Shown here: positions 22,648-36,016 of the stretch, one piece after another
Position numbering within the stretch: position 1 is the stretch's first letter
Layout: every line of letters begins with the position of its first letter
From: Anadara kagoshimensis
Taxonomy: Eukaryota; Mollusca; Bivalvia; Arcoida; Arcidae
DNA: 64,000 nt
Assembly: GCA_021292105.1 (NCBI GenBank)
Contig: CM037869.1
Span: 10,498,471-10,562,470 of the forward strand
Direction of reading: 5' to 3'
Made by a program: the position numbers and the translations under genes
The notes under the pieces: generated by a model
What the model was told of the DNA's origin: nothing
The model's input: the letters and a program-made list of their open reading frames with translations, nothing else
The model's database searches: none

Positions 22648-23139
22648 AGTATTGACTCCTTTTCGTTAGCTCAGTGTTAAACTTTCGAATCTGGTTTTAT
22701 TTTGTTTTTTTTAATTATTCTGTTCTGAATTGTATAACATAAATTTAAACCGTTTATGTCACTCAAATGAAAATATTGAGTAACATGTTCATTAGTAGAA
22801 ATTTTTATATATATATATCTTATACTATTTATAAATATGTCCATTTTTTATGTAGGCAAACAACAATGACTTGTCCGTTTGACCTTTTATAAGGAATATT
22901 CATACAGGATATTAGGATCCACCCAATATATAGGCGATGTTAAGATTCGCAGTTAATACAATACAGGTGTATAGTTTTTACCTGTACTTGTGTTCACTAT
23001 ACAAAAATGTACTAGTGCATAGTAAATATTTAATTAAAGGTCAAATAAACAGGTCAATGTTGTTTTCCTATACATCATAACGTAGAACACTGTTTATATT
23101 GTATGCCAAATGATTTTTGTATGTATTTGTAGTTTGTAT
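22648..23139 (+). repeat. Orphan promoter copy 2
   Basis: A 492-bp block nearly identical to 16574-16774 joined to 19659-19950. It lacks the Helentron-like insertion, so it shows the pre-insertion state. Its proximal half is homologous to the receptor promoter, but it stops before the TATA box and runs into a tandem repeat. No receptor coding sequence follows. Confidence 0.85.
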
Positions 23140-23250
23140 GATATATGTATTTGCAGTTTGTATGATATATGTCTTTGTAGTTTGTATGATATATGTCTGT
23201 ATGATATATGTCTTTGCAGTTTGTATGATATATGTCTTTGTAGTATTCCA
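23130..23250. repeat. Short tandem repeat of about 24 bp
   Basis: About five imperfect units of GTATGATATATGTCTTTGCA with a TTT link. The array replaces the rest of orphan promoter copy 2. 23250-23395 holds nothing recognisable. Confidence 0.75.
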
Positions 23251-23394
23251 ATCAAGTTAGTTGTATTCGTATAATTTCAATGCCACTAGATATGTTACTC
23301 AATGGAAAGGAAAACACAACTTTGTAAAGATTTAAAACATCTTTGAAAATTTGGTATGATATTTTGCAAACAGATTGATTTGTAAACTTTATGG

Positions 23395-23515
23395 CGGATG
23401 TAGCTAGCTAGACAATAGATACTTATACTCCCGGAGCACCCAGCCTCACTTCTCTAATTTGACGGCTTCAAAGTTTATACTTTGCTTTGGGGTTGTGGTT
23501 TGGAAATGTTTGTTT
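23395..23515 (+). mobile_element. Retroelement 3'-end fragment
   Basis: Contains GTAGCTAGCTAGACAA, then CCCGGAGCACCCAGCCTCAC and TCAAAGTTTATACTTTGC. The same arrangement recurs at 57215-57370, after the dead reverse-transcriptase ORF at 58075-58240, and in part at 41690-41810. It is a 3' fragment of that retroelement family. 23520-23755 is intergenic with no feature. Confidence 0.6.
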
Positions 23516-23754
23516 GTTTGTTTTTATTTATTTTTATTTTTGTTCACTCTTAATATCAAAGATCATCTTGTCGCAGCGGAATTAAAATTCAAATCATCAG
23601 ATCATTTTTGAAAAATGATTGCATCATTTGTATCATTAAGTAACATGTTCAGTGACATTAGCATTAAAAAATGTTAATATTTGACATCATTAAGGAACTT
23701 CTCTGTCTGTTTATAAACATGTGTTTTATAACCATGACAACATTCTAACTGAAA

Positions 23755-24042
23755 TATACGTCAGGGTCTGACCCCTTGAAAAAGGTAGTGACTGTTCTTT
23801 CGCCAAGCACTCGACATTTAGAAATGACAGTCACAGGGTCGGTAAAAAGAGATCTTAAAAACCGATGTATCGTGTTACCACAGGCTTGACACGTTAAAAA
23901 ACAGTCCTCCCTGCACCGTTGCTCTGAGCGCAATGTAAAGGTAAAGGTTTCTGCAACTTACCTATAGCTGGTGACGCCTCGATATAGCTGAAATATTTTC
24001 GGCTGATTTGTAAAACCCCATTCATTCAATCAATCAATCTTT
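23755..24042 (+). mobile_element. SINE, head missing
   Basis: Body and tail match the SINE at 11140-11403: CTTGAAAAAGGTAGTG, AAAAACCGATGTATCGTG, TAGCTGGTGACGCCTCGATA and TAAAACCCCATTCATTCAAT. The tRNA head is absent. Its 3' half is included in the large segmental duplication and recurs at 36106-36235. Confidence 0.75.
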
Positions 24043-24899
24043 ATCATGTTACTTACTTTATTTATATTTTTCATTGTTTGTAACTAAAAACACAAACAAC
24101 TAGAGGACGAAATAAAATAAAGGAATTCATAAGATACACTTTAATTGAGATCCTATATAATATATTTACTAAGATAAAAGTTAACCAATGGCGAGGGGGT
24201 ATGTATTAATAAGGCAACAAGCACATTCAACCAATACCAAAAACACCTATGTCGTACACTCCAGATTTTCATTTACTTTCCGCATTTATTGTTCCATATT
24301 TTAAAAAAAGACACTCATAAAACCAAGGTTAAACCGCTTTGCTTTCCAAAATTTACCGTTTATATTTTAGAATTCATTTTTATTTATTCACAGTTTCTCA
24401 AAGTTCCTCTTCTGACTAAGTATCTATCTATTCCCTATTGTCAGCTCAAAGCAATCGGAATCTAAATTTTGGCCGGGTGGATATGAATCTTCATATGATG
24501 GTTGGTTTTTCCAGTATCTATCTAATCTCGACTCATAACTTGTGATTTCATTTGCTGCAGTATTAATTCTAATTAAAAAGCCATGGAGCCATTGATTCTG
24601 ATTTTGTCCAATGGTCCTACTGTTAAGACCATAGCGAGCCACATTAACATTGCATGAATGCAAAAATGCATTTTAGAGGACAGATTTTGAAAACGTACCC
24701 TCTGAAAAATCATAGAATGAACATTTGCTGTAACTACTAATGTTGGTATGCTGTTTCATGCGCCAAATATACGATGTATAAAGGAATAGTTCCTTATGTT
24801 GAATCTTACTCATTCAAACTTTAACAATTTAAATTAAGGAACCAATATGTTTCTATAGACAGTCGTCTGTTGTCGGTTTCAAATTAGGAATTCACCATT

Positions 24900-25400
24900 C
24901 GATGGTCGGAAGTCATATGTTCCACATTTTGAGATTTCCTATTCATATTTGAAATTCATTCATGAAAACATAAAATCCACGCATCTCAAGATGTTTATTT
25001 GGAATTTATATGCTCCATATTTGGAAATCCTTATTCCGATTTGGAATTCATTCGCGGAAATCATGAAATCCACACGTACAGAAGTTGTACATTTAGAATT
25101 AATTAATCAACATATTAACATTTTCCACATATGGAAATCCTTATTCACTTCAAAATACATTCGCAGAAATCATGAAATCCATGCATCCATCATTCTGATA
25201 TTCATGTAGAATGAATATTTTCCACATTTTACGATTCCTTATTTACATTTGGAATTTATTCGTGCATAACATTATACCACGCATTCAGAATTCAGAAGTA
25301 TTCGTTCTACATTTGGAATCCTTATTCACATTTCGGAATCAATGTCTTAAAATCAAGATTTCACCCGTTCCTTATTTGAGTGTACTATATCTAAGACATT
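24900..25400. repeat. Degenerate tandem repeat of about 110-120 bp
   Basis: Repeating motifs CCACATTTTGAGATTTCCTA, TTGGAATTCATTCGTG and AATCATGAAATCCA recur four or five times with heavy divergence. The block is also present in copy B (37130-37600), so it predates the segmental duplication. ORFs here (24949-25426) follow the repeat and are not genes. Confidence 0.65.
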
Positions 25401-25789
25401 TTAACCGCGGTAGCACTTCTAAATAGTTACCATTCAAATCGTATATAGGCAGTGCAGTTCAACAAATGGCTCGCATCATATGTAGGTATTACTGCTATTT
25501 GTCATATTCTACTTTTTAATGCATTATTGAATGTAGATGAAGTTTAACAATTTGAACATGTCGTATATGACAGTGTAGTTCAACCAATGGGCAGTGCTGA
25601 TGATCAGTTAAATCAACTTTTTGTACACTGATGTCTGCAATTCAAAATTAAAGTAGTTCCATGTACCAACCGATTTTCTTTAAACTTTCTGCAATCACTT
25701 GAAATTAAACAATATATGCATGCGTATGCCATCCAGTTTGTTTGCAGGATTTAGTTCACTGACATTGCAGACTTGAATTTTTAGCTGTT

Positions 25790-28700
25790 CTAGCGTTTTG
25801 TTGTTTCTCCCTCGTCTTTAACAGAACTATGTGAAAACTCCTCCTTAACAGACGACACTGACGTAGAAACGGTAGGTGGGCGTGGCTGGTATTTTTGCTC
25901 CGGAATTGCTGAAAAATACAAATACATTACTATTGAAAATTGTTACTTTAATTAAAATTAAGAAGAATTTAAAGTTAACATTTTTTTCAAATTTAAGCGA
26001 CTATTTCTCTCTCTAGTTATCAAAAACGATCTTCTGCAGCAGTGTAGACATTCCAAACCAATGTTTTAGGTACAAAATTTGCGTTACGTAGGACGCTTAT
26101 TTATAGTATACGATAGACCTCTTACATGGTTGATGTCCATGCATTGTAGCAACTGCTAGTGAAGTCCAACGCCTAATGAATTCAAAAAATTAGGGCTCTT
26201 GATATTACAAGTTCTCGAAATTATACGACTGTATTTTATATCAAACGGCGATAGTGCAAAATGCATTTTTATTTGTCCATGCATTCACTGTTTCTTGTTA
26301 TGCATTTTTGTCATTAAGGTCCGTTTGTGTGCTCTCATATGTATTGTTGTCATAATAATGTTTTGTAACTTCGCATAAACAAATTTGCATTTGATTTTAA
26401 CGGGAACAGCTCAACATATGGACGCATTTTATTGTTTTGCACGGCAATTTGAAAACAAAATGCCACCAATTGATGGACATAAGGTAAAAACCTCATCCCT
26501 AGGATGTTTACATTCAGTTTATTTGAAAGACTTTTGTTCCATTCACAAAATATACCTGGGAAATTATGTGATATTGTGTCTGTAACAGCTGAAAAATCAA
26601 AGCCTTTATCAAATACTAGCGTTGGACATCGTGATTTTTAGCATGCGCTATTAAAATCCAAAGTAAATTTCAGTTTGCATTTTTTAAAAACAAGTGCTGT
26701 CTTTTGCAATAAGTCCATATATTGACCAAATATTTATTTCGTAGAGTGTATTTAAAAATCTTTAACTGCCAACGACACGATTTGTCTTCAAATGTACACG
26801 TTAAGCTAGAATGACTGATGGGATTTTGATGAGGTATTGTAATACACTTCACAGTCACAGTTAACTAACACGAAGAAAATCTGTTAAACCAACGACTTTC
26901 TGAATCACGTGTTACTTACCGCCAATGTTCGGCATCAAAGCCCGTTAAATGTCACAGAAGGGTGTCTTTGGTGTGATTTATGTTTATGATCTATTAGTTT
27001 CTGGCTGTCACTAAGTACATTTGATTCTTCTAAACCCAGCTGTTGTCATCCATTTAGCTATTATGTATGTAATATAAATTAACTCCTTAAGCCTCAAGGT
27101 TTTGAGAAATTGTAGGAATTTCCAAAGCTATTGGTCGGCCTGGTGTAATGGCATAAAGAGTTTCGCACTTTCAGTATTCATGGAATTTTTATAATGGTTG
27201 ATGACGCCCCCGGTATTTCCTCTTTATAACTCTGATAAAACTTTACCTGTTCATTGTTGCATTGAATATGTGCTAATTAGCACACATACGAAGTATCACA
27301 AAACATCAGAACACCAGTTCATATGTTACATTACCTGGTTATTGTTCAAGCATTCCTCCACGCAAGATATATAAGGTTTAAGTCATTCTTGAACGATCTT
27401 GAGAAATATATATATCTTATTAAATATGGATAAAAAGGTTCATCTCTTATTAAAAAAAATACAAATGTCATTTTATGTCGCCATTTTGACTTCAAATACG
27501 ATACAGATTAAATATTAAGATTTTTTTAAAAGACGTAACAGATAATTTCATAATTATGCGTGGTTGGAGGGTGATACAGATTATTAGTTCCAAGCGGTTT
27601 TTTGTTTAGGGGGTGGGGCTTCCATGATACCTTACCATACCTACTACTGATAAGTTAGTATTGAGGAATTTAACATCCAGAAAGTGCGCAATGGGATGTC
27701 CCAAAATCATTTGGCGTATCTGCCATATAGAAAACACATGATGTATTTTTCCTTTATTTCTGATGTCTAAAAGACAGTCTCTCGTGTTAAGATGGCAATG
27801 CAGCCACTATACGTCTAAATCATTACTGAGGTTATAACTTAATAAAGCGTCTTAGTGACTCTTAGTCTACGAAATCACTGTTGCTAATTTCCGTGTTTTC
27901 CAAGAAATCCTCCGTTATTTAAATAACTGAATAACTAGATTTATTGGTCGTTAAATGACTCGATTGAAGCAATAGCAATCCGCATCATTCTATCTTCAGG
28001 GCTGAAACCATTTACAGCTAACTCTAACTGCAATGCCTCTTTTATAGTAAGCTGTCTCGTAATGTCAATTCATGTCTAAGTAGCACTCTTAAGTGAATCT
28101 GAAGTATGAACAAGAATTGCAATAAAGCTGTGACAAAGTTGTTAAATCTGTTAAATCAGACGCTTCTACAACACGTACATGTAGTACAGACTCTTGTTTC
28201 ACAATCATTCCCTAACAAAGAAAATCTGACAAAAATGAAATCTTAATAATTTTGTTATTTTGTAAGATATTCAGGAATTTAAGGTGTCATTCAAAGACAA
28301 TACCAGTTTATAACATGTGTATTTAAATTCGCAATAAATTTGTATTTATAGTTTCTAAAAAGATTACCAGAATTTGCATAATTTCAGTTAAGGAATGATT
28401 GTGAAATTGGAACCTAGTACTTCTAAATTATTACTACCGAGAACATCTACAGATGTATTTTGCAAAATAAAAATATTCTGGTTTGATATTAAAATTTGAT
28501 ATTATTGATATCATTTACCGGCTTCATGTTTTTACTTATAAAGCAATTGTAGTAAATTATTGTTCGTGTTTTCTTATATTGCTTCGTTAGTTACAAACTT
28601 CTTTTGGATTGTTAGTTTACGAAATGAGTGCATTTTAGGTGTTGGTCTATTGGTTCCCTATTTAAGCCTTAATCCGCTACCAAAACACATTTATCCCAAA

Positions 28701-31034
28701 TGTTATACTAGTAACATTCTGTAAACGTATTTATTTTAGCGGTGTACTAATTTTCGCATATTTCGCGGTCGTTTGTTGTGCGTGAAAATTAATACAGAGC
28801 GAAAATTATATTATGCCTATTGTGTTTTAGTGCATATTTAAAAGATGCAAACATTTAATTACACGGATCTGCCTTAATTGCCTATATCGCGAAAATAAGT
28901 ACACGCGAAATCAAATACGTTTACAGCAATCAATAAATATTCATCATTGACTATTACTTTTTATATCATTTCTGTTATTGTTCATGTGTATACATTGATT
29001 CTGTATCATGATGAAAAAGTCAAACATAAAGAAATTAGAATGATCAACCTTTAATGACAACTAACATTTTTTTGATTAAAATAAATTTCAGTTTTCAAGG
29101 CAACACGAGATAACTTTATCACAATTTAACGCATACGGATTTCTTTTTATCAACATTACTGTAAGCTAATAAATGGTTAGAGTGCTCATCAAAAGCATAT
29201 TTTTTTTCAGCACTTATTATTTAGCTATATCTCTCGTTAGACTTTCAGTTACTAGCTATGTATATTTCATCCATTCGACAGCCATGTTGGTTCTGTATTA
29301 AGCTTCCTACAGGTCTACTGTACGCTGTTCATTTTGCGTCCTTGTGTTAATTTCGCTGTTAGCCTTTCAGCCACCAGCTATCCATTTTCCATAGCATTCG
29401 GCATCCGAGCTACGACTCATTTTGTTGGTTCTGTATTAAGCTTCCTACAGGTCTACTGTACGCTGTTCATTTGGCGTCCTCGTGGTGCTGTGTAAGCAAT
29501 CCCTGACTAACACATCATACAAGATTTATGCTTGTTATAACGACTACAAGCTGCTGCTGAAACCAGATACTCATCATTACAGTTATACTATATCATATCA
29601 TACAAGTGATTTCTTATCCTGAACCTGAAGGAGTGGCTCTGTTTTATCTGCATTTATCAAGATATCTTTAATCGCCCACGATACTAATGAGCCTACAATA
29701 CTAGGGGCGTCTATCAAGTAGGGCAAACTAGGACTACTGAGGGTTGTAAATAACCACGTTCTGTCTTTTCCATACTTTCTATGCCAAACAGCGCTTTTAA
29801 TAAATTCTCCACATTTATAGTTACAACTTTCTTTTTATCCATTAATACGACGTTTAAGAAGAAAATCACAGTACGATTTTGGTAACGAGATTCCCTGTTC
29901 CATTTAGTGTTGAAACGAGATAGCAACAAAAAAAACCGTTTATACTTATATATCCATAAAAAACAAATGAGTTTTAATTTGTAGTGACACATTTATATTC
30001 TCTGTTTGAAGAAAGCTTACATATTGTTTGCCTGTAAGTATAGTATTATTCTCTGACAGAGTTTTTGATGAATACCTCTCAAAATCTCAAAAATGCATAT
30101 GCAATTGGTTACTTACAGATCATATTAGTCAATTTGAAAGTCATACAAATTTGTCTATGAGCATCAGAAAGATAAATAAAACCCTTCTATTAATTTTGTT
30201 AAGCAGGGTGACGTTTTATTACGCCAAGACATTATACCGATACCACCAGTAGCTTTCAAAACTAAACCATCTAGAAAATTCTATTGTCACATTCATGGGC
30301 GAGAACGCATTTGGTAAGAAAAACTGAGTTAGCAACACACATTTTAATTTTAAAGAAGACTTTCGTATTCGTCAGACATCAATTGTATGTAAATCTATAA
30401 ATATTTGTGTTAACTTGATAAACATGATAAAGGACTCCTTCTCTATATGCTATTTGTTTGATTATATATTTGGTGTATTTATCAATGAACTTTATGCATG
30501 CTGACGATTCTTTCTATTGGAGATGTTGTTTTTTGTCCTTAACGAATTTGACGTCAGTATGAAAAACATCAATTCATTTTATATATCATTTAAAACGGTT
30601 GCTATAGCAACAAAAGAATGAAATAACGATGTTTTTTTTAATTTTCTTGTATACTGTAAAATTCTATGTAACTTAATATATATTTAAAATTATACCACTG
30701 TGTATGCTACTATCCTGATTATTGAATGGAGGTTTTAAAAGCATTTTACATAATTGTTATATTTTTCAACCCCTTAAAAATTTAGGATTCACAATTTTGG
30801 TCCAAGCAATACCGATGAGGAATTGTATTCCGAAACAGCCGTCTAGAGCTGTAAAATTAACACGGGTATAATATGTAATTAGGTACTAAAACAATCAAGA
30901 AAGTTATAAGACTTACAGTATCTTTCCTCTCCGTCAGGTTCACCCCGGGTGTCTGTCATGGTGGTATCCATCTCACTTGGTTCTCTGTAAGACTTCATCT
31001 TAACATGTGTTGTTCTTGAATTCGCACACCCCAT
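25790..31034 (-). CDS. Small predicted N-myristoylated protein, two exons (copy A, intact)
   Basis: Exon 1 is 30917-31034 and exon 2 is 25790-25908 (stop included), with an intron of about 5 kb. The donor reads TACT|GTAAGT and the acceptor TTTTTCAG|CAATTCC. Exon 1 ends in phase 1 and exon 2 is open only in the matching phase; the join gives 78 residues. The protein begins MGCANSRTTH: Gly2, Cys3 and Ser6 fit N-myristoylation plus palmitoylation, predicting a membrane-anchored peripheral protein. The rest is polar and low in order, with REPSEMDTTMTDTR, a Pro-rich YQPRPP and a Ser-rich tail ending KDEGETTKR. In copy B most exon 2 changes are synonymous, arguing for past coding selection. Kozak context is good (A at -3, G at +4). 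I do not recognise the family; vertebrate OCC1 also starts MGC-NS but shows no further similarity. Confidence 0.7.
28719..28926. mobile_element. MITE with about 38-bp inverted ends
   Basis: The ends CTGTAAACGTATTTATTTTA and TCAAATACGTTTACAG pair over about 38 bp with a few mismatches, continuing through GTGTACT and TTTTCGC. It is 208 bp and noncoding. No matching segment was found at the corresponding place in copy B, so it probably inserted after the duplication. Confidence 0.7.
29286..29481. repeat. Partial direct duplication, 138-bp period
   Basis: GTTGGTTCTGTATTAAGCTT and the following CCTACAGGTCTACTGTACGC occur at 29286 and again at 29424, about 57 bp each and nearly identical. Nearby CGTTAG/CTTTCAG motifs suggest decayed MITE sequence. 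Confidence 0.7.
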
Positions 31035-31049
31035 CTTATACCGACTTCA

Positions 31050-31195
31050 GATATACGTTGTGTGACGTTACTCACATCAGAAATATTATAAAGGGTCAAT
31101 TTCATCAGTGGGTTTGCACTGTAAAAAACAAAGGCACTATTGGTGCCATGCGGTCCAGAAACTTTTTTCACGTCCAAACAGTGTGGCTAAAATAT
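31050..31195. repeat. Single copy of the 135-bp unit that is triplicated in copy B
   Basis: Contains CTCACATCAGAAAT, GGCACTATTGGTGCCATG and CTTTTTTCACGTCCAAA directly upstream of the small gene's ATG. The same block occurs three times at 44105-44490. Both ORFs across it are spurious. Confidence 0.75.
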
Positions 31196-31779
31196 CCATC
31201 ATATGTAGTTTAAAGTTAAAAGATAAAAGTGTTACTTTAAAATTAATATATCAATTTCTATCCACTATAATAAATATATATTGACTACGCAATCTGTCAG
31301 ATTGATATTTGACAACTTTGTTCTAAATAATGGTAGTTCTTGCAATTTCCACAGTAAGCCTTAGGTTGAAATTTAAAAAAAACCACTTTACAAACCACTT
31401 CCATTATTATATTATTTTTGTACATATCCAATATTCAGTCTGTAGAATCCAATCACTGACAGACAGTTCTGCTATGTTTTATTCTGCTCATGAAGTGTTT
31501 ACATTTTGTGTGTTTGTCCCAGAAAAAACAACATGTATTTATGTGACAGTTGTATCAATGTTCTCTTCTATAAGTCTGCTGCACGGATGTTGTATTAACC
31601 CGGTATACAGACTGTGTAGTGTTCTTTCTATGTAATGGTGTATATTCTACATTATAACTGTCTCCTCATTGATTTTATGAACACATACCAAATCGGTTGT
31701 AATTTATCGTTTATTAACGACTTCTATATGTACATGTATTACTTTGTGAAATAATCATCTTCAAACATACGACGGATGA

Positions 31780-34700
31780 CTATTATTTGTCAATACATGT
31801 ATGTCCTACATGACGGAGGACGAGTAATTGTCAATACATGTATGTCCTACACGACAGAGAACGAGTAATTGTCAATACATGTATGTCCTACATGACGGAG
31901 GACGAGTAATTGTCAATACATGTATGTCCTACACGACAGAGAACGAGTAATTGTCAATACATGTATGTCCTACATGACGGAGGACGAGTGATTGTCAATA
32001 CATGTATGTCCTACGAGTAATTGTCAATACATGTATGTCCTACATGACGGAGGACGAGTAATTGTCAATACATGTATGTGCTACATGACGGAGGACGAGT
32101 AATTGTCAATACATGTATGTCCTACACGACGGAGAACGAGTAATTGTCAATACATGTATGTCCTACATGACGGAGGACGAGTAATTGTCAATACATGTAT
32201 GTCCTACATGACGGAGGACGAGTAATTGTCAATACATGTATGCCCTACATGACGGAGGACGAGTAATTGTCAATACATGTATGTCCTACACGACAGAGAA
32301 CGAGTAATTGTCAATACATGTATGTCCTACATGACGGAGGACGAGTGATTGTCAATACATGTATGTCCTACATGGCGGAGGACGAGTAATTGTCAATACA
32401 TGTATGCCCTACATGACGGAGGACGAGTAATTGTCAATACATGTATGCCCTACATGACGGAGGACGAGTAATTGTCAATACATGTATGTCCTACATGACG
32501 GAGGACGAGTAATAGTCAATACATGTATGTCCTACATGACGGAGGACATGTAATTGTCAATACATGTATGTCCTACATAACGGAGGACGAGTAATTGTCA
32601 ACACATGTATGTCCTACACGACGGATGACGAGTAATTGTCAATACATGTATGTCCTACATAACGGAGGACGAGTAATTGTCAACACATGTATGTCCTACA
32701 CGACGGGGGACGAGTAATTGTCAATACATGTATGTCCTACATGAAGGAGAACGAGTAATTGTCAATACATGTATGTCCTACATAACGGAGGACGAGTAAT
32801 TGTCAATACATGTATGTCCTACACGACGGGGGACGAGTAATTGTCAATACATGTATGTCCTACACGACAGAGAACGAGTAATTGCCAATACATGTATGTC
32901 CTAAACGACGGAGGACCAGCAATTGTCAATACATGTATGTCTTACACGACGGGAGACGAGTTATTGTCAATACATATATGTCCTACACGACAGATAACGA
33001 GTAATTGCCAATACATATATATCCTACACGACGGAGGACGAGTAATTGTCAATTCATGTATGTCCTACACTACGGAGGACGAGTAATTGTCAATACATGT
33101 ATGCCCTACATGACGAAGGACGAGTAATTGTCAATACATGTATGTCCTACACGACAAGGGACGAGTAATTGTCAATACATGTATGTCCTACACGACGGAC
33201 GACGAGTAATTGTCAATACATGTATGTCCTACATGACGGAGGACGAGTAATTGTCAATACATGTATGCCCTACATGACGAAGGACGAGTAATTGTCAATA
33301 CATGTATGTCCTACACGACAGAGGACGAGTAATTGTCAATACATGTATGTCCTACACGACAAGGGACGAGTAATTGTCAATACATGTATGTCCTACACGA
33401 CGGACGACGAGTAATTGTCAATACATGTATGTCCTACATGACGGAGGACGAGTAATTTTCAATACATGTATGCCCTACATGACGAAGGAAGAGTAATTGT
33501 CAATACATGTATGTCCTACACGACGGAGGACGAGTAATTGCCAATACATGTATGTCCTACATGACGGGGAAGAGTAATTGTCAATACATGTATGTCCTAC
33601 ATGACAGAGGACGAGTAATTGTCAATACATGTATGTCCTACATGACGGAGAACGAGTAATTGTCAATACATGTATGTCCTACATAACGGAGGACGAGTAA
33701 TTGTCAATACATGTATGTCCTACATAACGGAGGACGAGTAATTGTCAATACATGTATGTCCTACACGACGGGGGACGAGTAATTGTCAATACATGTATGT
33801 CCTACATGACAGAAAACGAGTAATTGCCAATACATGTATGTCCTACACGACGGAGGACCAGCAATTGTCAATACATGTATGTCCTACACGACGGGGGACG
33901 AGTAATTGTCAATACATGTATGTCCTACACGACAGATAACGAGTAATTGCCAATACATGTATGTCCTACACGACGGAGTACGAGTAATTGTCAATACATG
34001 TATGTACTACATGACGGGGTTGAGTAATTGTCAATACTTGTATGTCCTACATGACGGAGGACGAGTAATTGTCAATACATGTATGTCCTACACGACGGAG
34101 GACGAGTAATTGTCAATACATGTATGCCCTACATGACGGAGGACGAGTAATTGTCAATACATGTATGTCCTACACGACAGAGAACGAGTAATTGTCAATA
34201 CATGTATGTCCTACACGACGGAGGACGAGTAATTGTCAATACATGTATGTCCTGTATGACGGAGGACGAGTAATTGTCAATACATGTATGTCCTACATGA
34301 CGGAGGACGAGTAATTGTCAATACATGTATGTCCTACATGACGGAGGACGAGTAATAGTCAATACATGTATGTCCTACATGACGGAGGACATGTAATTGT
34401 CAATACATGTATGTCCTACACGACAGATAACGAGTAATTGCCAATACGTGTATGTCCTACACGACGGAGTACGAGTAATTGTCAATACATGTATGTACTA
34501 TATGACGGGGTTGAGTAATTGTCAATACATGTATGTCCTACATGACGGAGGACGAGTAATTGTCAATACATGTATGCCCTACATGACGGAGGATGAGTAA
34601 TTGTCAATACATGTATGTCCTACATGACGGATGACGAGTAATTGTCAATACATGTATGTCCTACACGACGGAGGACGAGTAATTGTCAATACATGTATGT

Positions 34701-34820
34701 CCTGTATGACGGAGGACGAGTAATTGTCAATACATGTATGTCCTACATGACGGAGGACGAGTAATTGTCAATACATGCATGTCATACATGACGGAGGACG
34801 AGTAATTGTTATCAATGTAT
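31780..34820. repeat. 41-bp minisatellite, about 74 units
   Basis: The unit is about GTAATTGTCAATACATGTAT followed by GTCCTACATGACGGAGGACGA. Common variants are ACATGA/ACACGA, CGGAGG/CAGAGA and GTCC/GCCC. The period is exactly 41 bp, with one shortened unit near 32010. Since 41 is not a multiple of 3, each frame repeats every 123 bp, producing fake ORFs such as MSIHVCPTR. The array starts about 750 bp upstream of the small gene's ATG. Copy B has only one to two units (45045-45120), so the expansion or loss followed the duplication. Confidence 0.97.
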
Positions 34821-36016
34821 GTCCTACTGCTTGGTTAGTGGAAATTATTCTCAATCATAATTTGGGATATTAAGCAGTTAATCTCATTTATTTTCGATTT
34901 ATCTACAATTTAGTTTTCTCAAAATCGACGTATTTTATCACAAGCCTGATTTAATTTACATGTGATTTATCCCAACAAAACATATACACACAGCTGTTAA
35001 ACCAACTCGGAACACTGCATACACACTATTGCTTTGAATGTTTAATTTCAATATCATTCATTGCTTTGCGTTTTAATTTTCTGCATGTTTACAAATTCAG
35101 TATCGCTATCACAAGTCAATACTACAATTTCTGTCAATTTACAATAGCATGTTGTATCATACACGCTATTGCATTGGACTTTTGCGTTTCTAATTTCTGC
35201 ATATAAACGAATTAAATATCAATATTACTATTACAAATTAATTTTGTTATTTAATTTCCCCTAATCTGAAGTAAATTTTGCGATGCGATTGTCACATGCA
35301 AATGTAACATGTTCTCCTTCTAGTAAAAGGATGTTTGTCTAAAGTCTGCAATTTTTGACGGTTCAAGCACTCGGCGTTTTAGATTTAGCAGGCTTATATA
35401 TGATATAAATCAGGAAGTATAACTTGTTTAAGTTTGGATTAATCAATGTCTAGTTAAACCGTTAAAAATCGATAAGAGATGACAAATCAAATTTTGAGTC
35501 ATATAAATGAATACAAGAGACATTTGTAGGTGCTATGTTGATTATTCTGATCTATACACGCTGTATAACGCCATTATTGACAGCAATAATCTATCACTAA
35601 AATAAAACCAGTGTGCAGGAAATGTTATATTTATCTTAAGACGATGCTGTATTAGCGCTAACTGTTCTATTGACTACTTGTTGCATTAATGGTTAAAGCA
35701 AACCATTTAATTTTACTAATATCATACTTGTCAAATTCAATTAAAATAAAGACATACCTCATGTTATGTCAATACTGTAAACGCGGTCACGTGTCTATTT
35801 AATACGGATATCCAGGCGTCAAGTCCGTACTCTATTCAGGCGGTTTTTAATTTGTTATTGTATTATTATATTACATAGCTTCTGATTTTTTTTATGAAAA
35901 CATTGAATAAACGTTTCAATTGTTTCTGAAACTACGTATTTGAATTCGATGGTTTGCCAATTCGCAAATAAACGCAAAATATATGTCTCGACAATTAGTT
36001 ACGAAACCGATAATAC

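Noticed and set aside
16574-23139. An LTR retrotransposon with the two 490-bp direct repeats as LTRs
   Set aside because: The reverse transcriptase is of non-LTR type, no protease, integrase or primer site is seen, and the repeats match the receptor promoter.
29714-29992. A 92-residue minus-strand ORF inside the small-gene intron
   Set aside because: The matching segment of copy B is broken by indels with no sign of coding conservation.
30917-31034. Homology of the MGCANS protein to vertebrate OCC1
   Set aside because: Only the lipidation motif is shared; the remaining residues do not align.
32841-34600. Several ORFs of 65-81 residues with repeats such as MSIHVCPTR
   Set aside because: They are translations of the 41-bp minisatellite; the period is not a multiple of 3 and stops recur each third unit.
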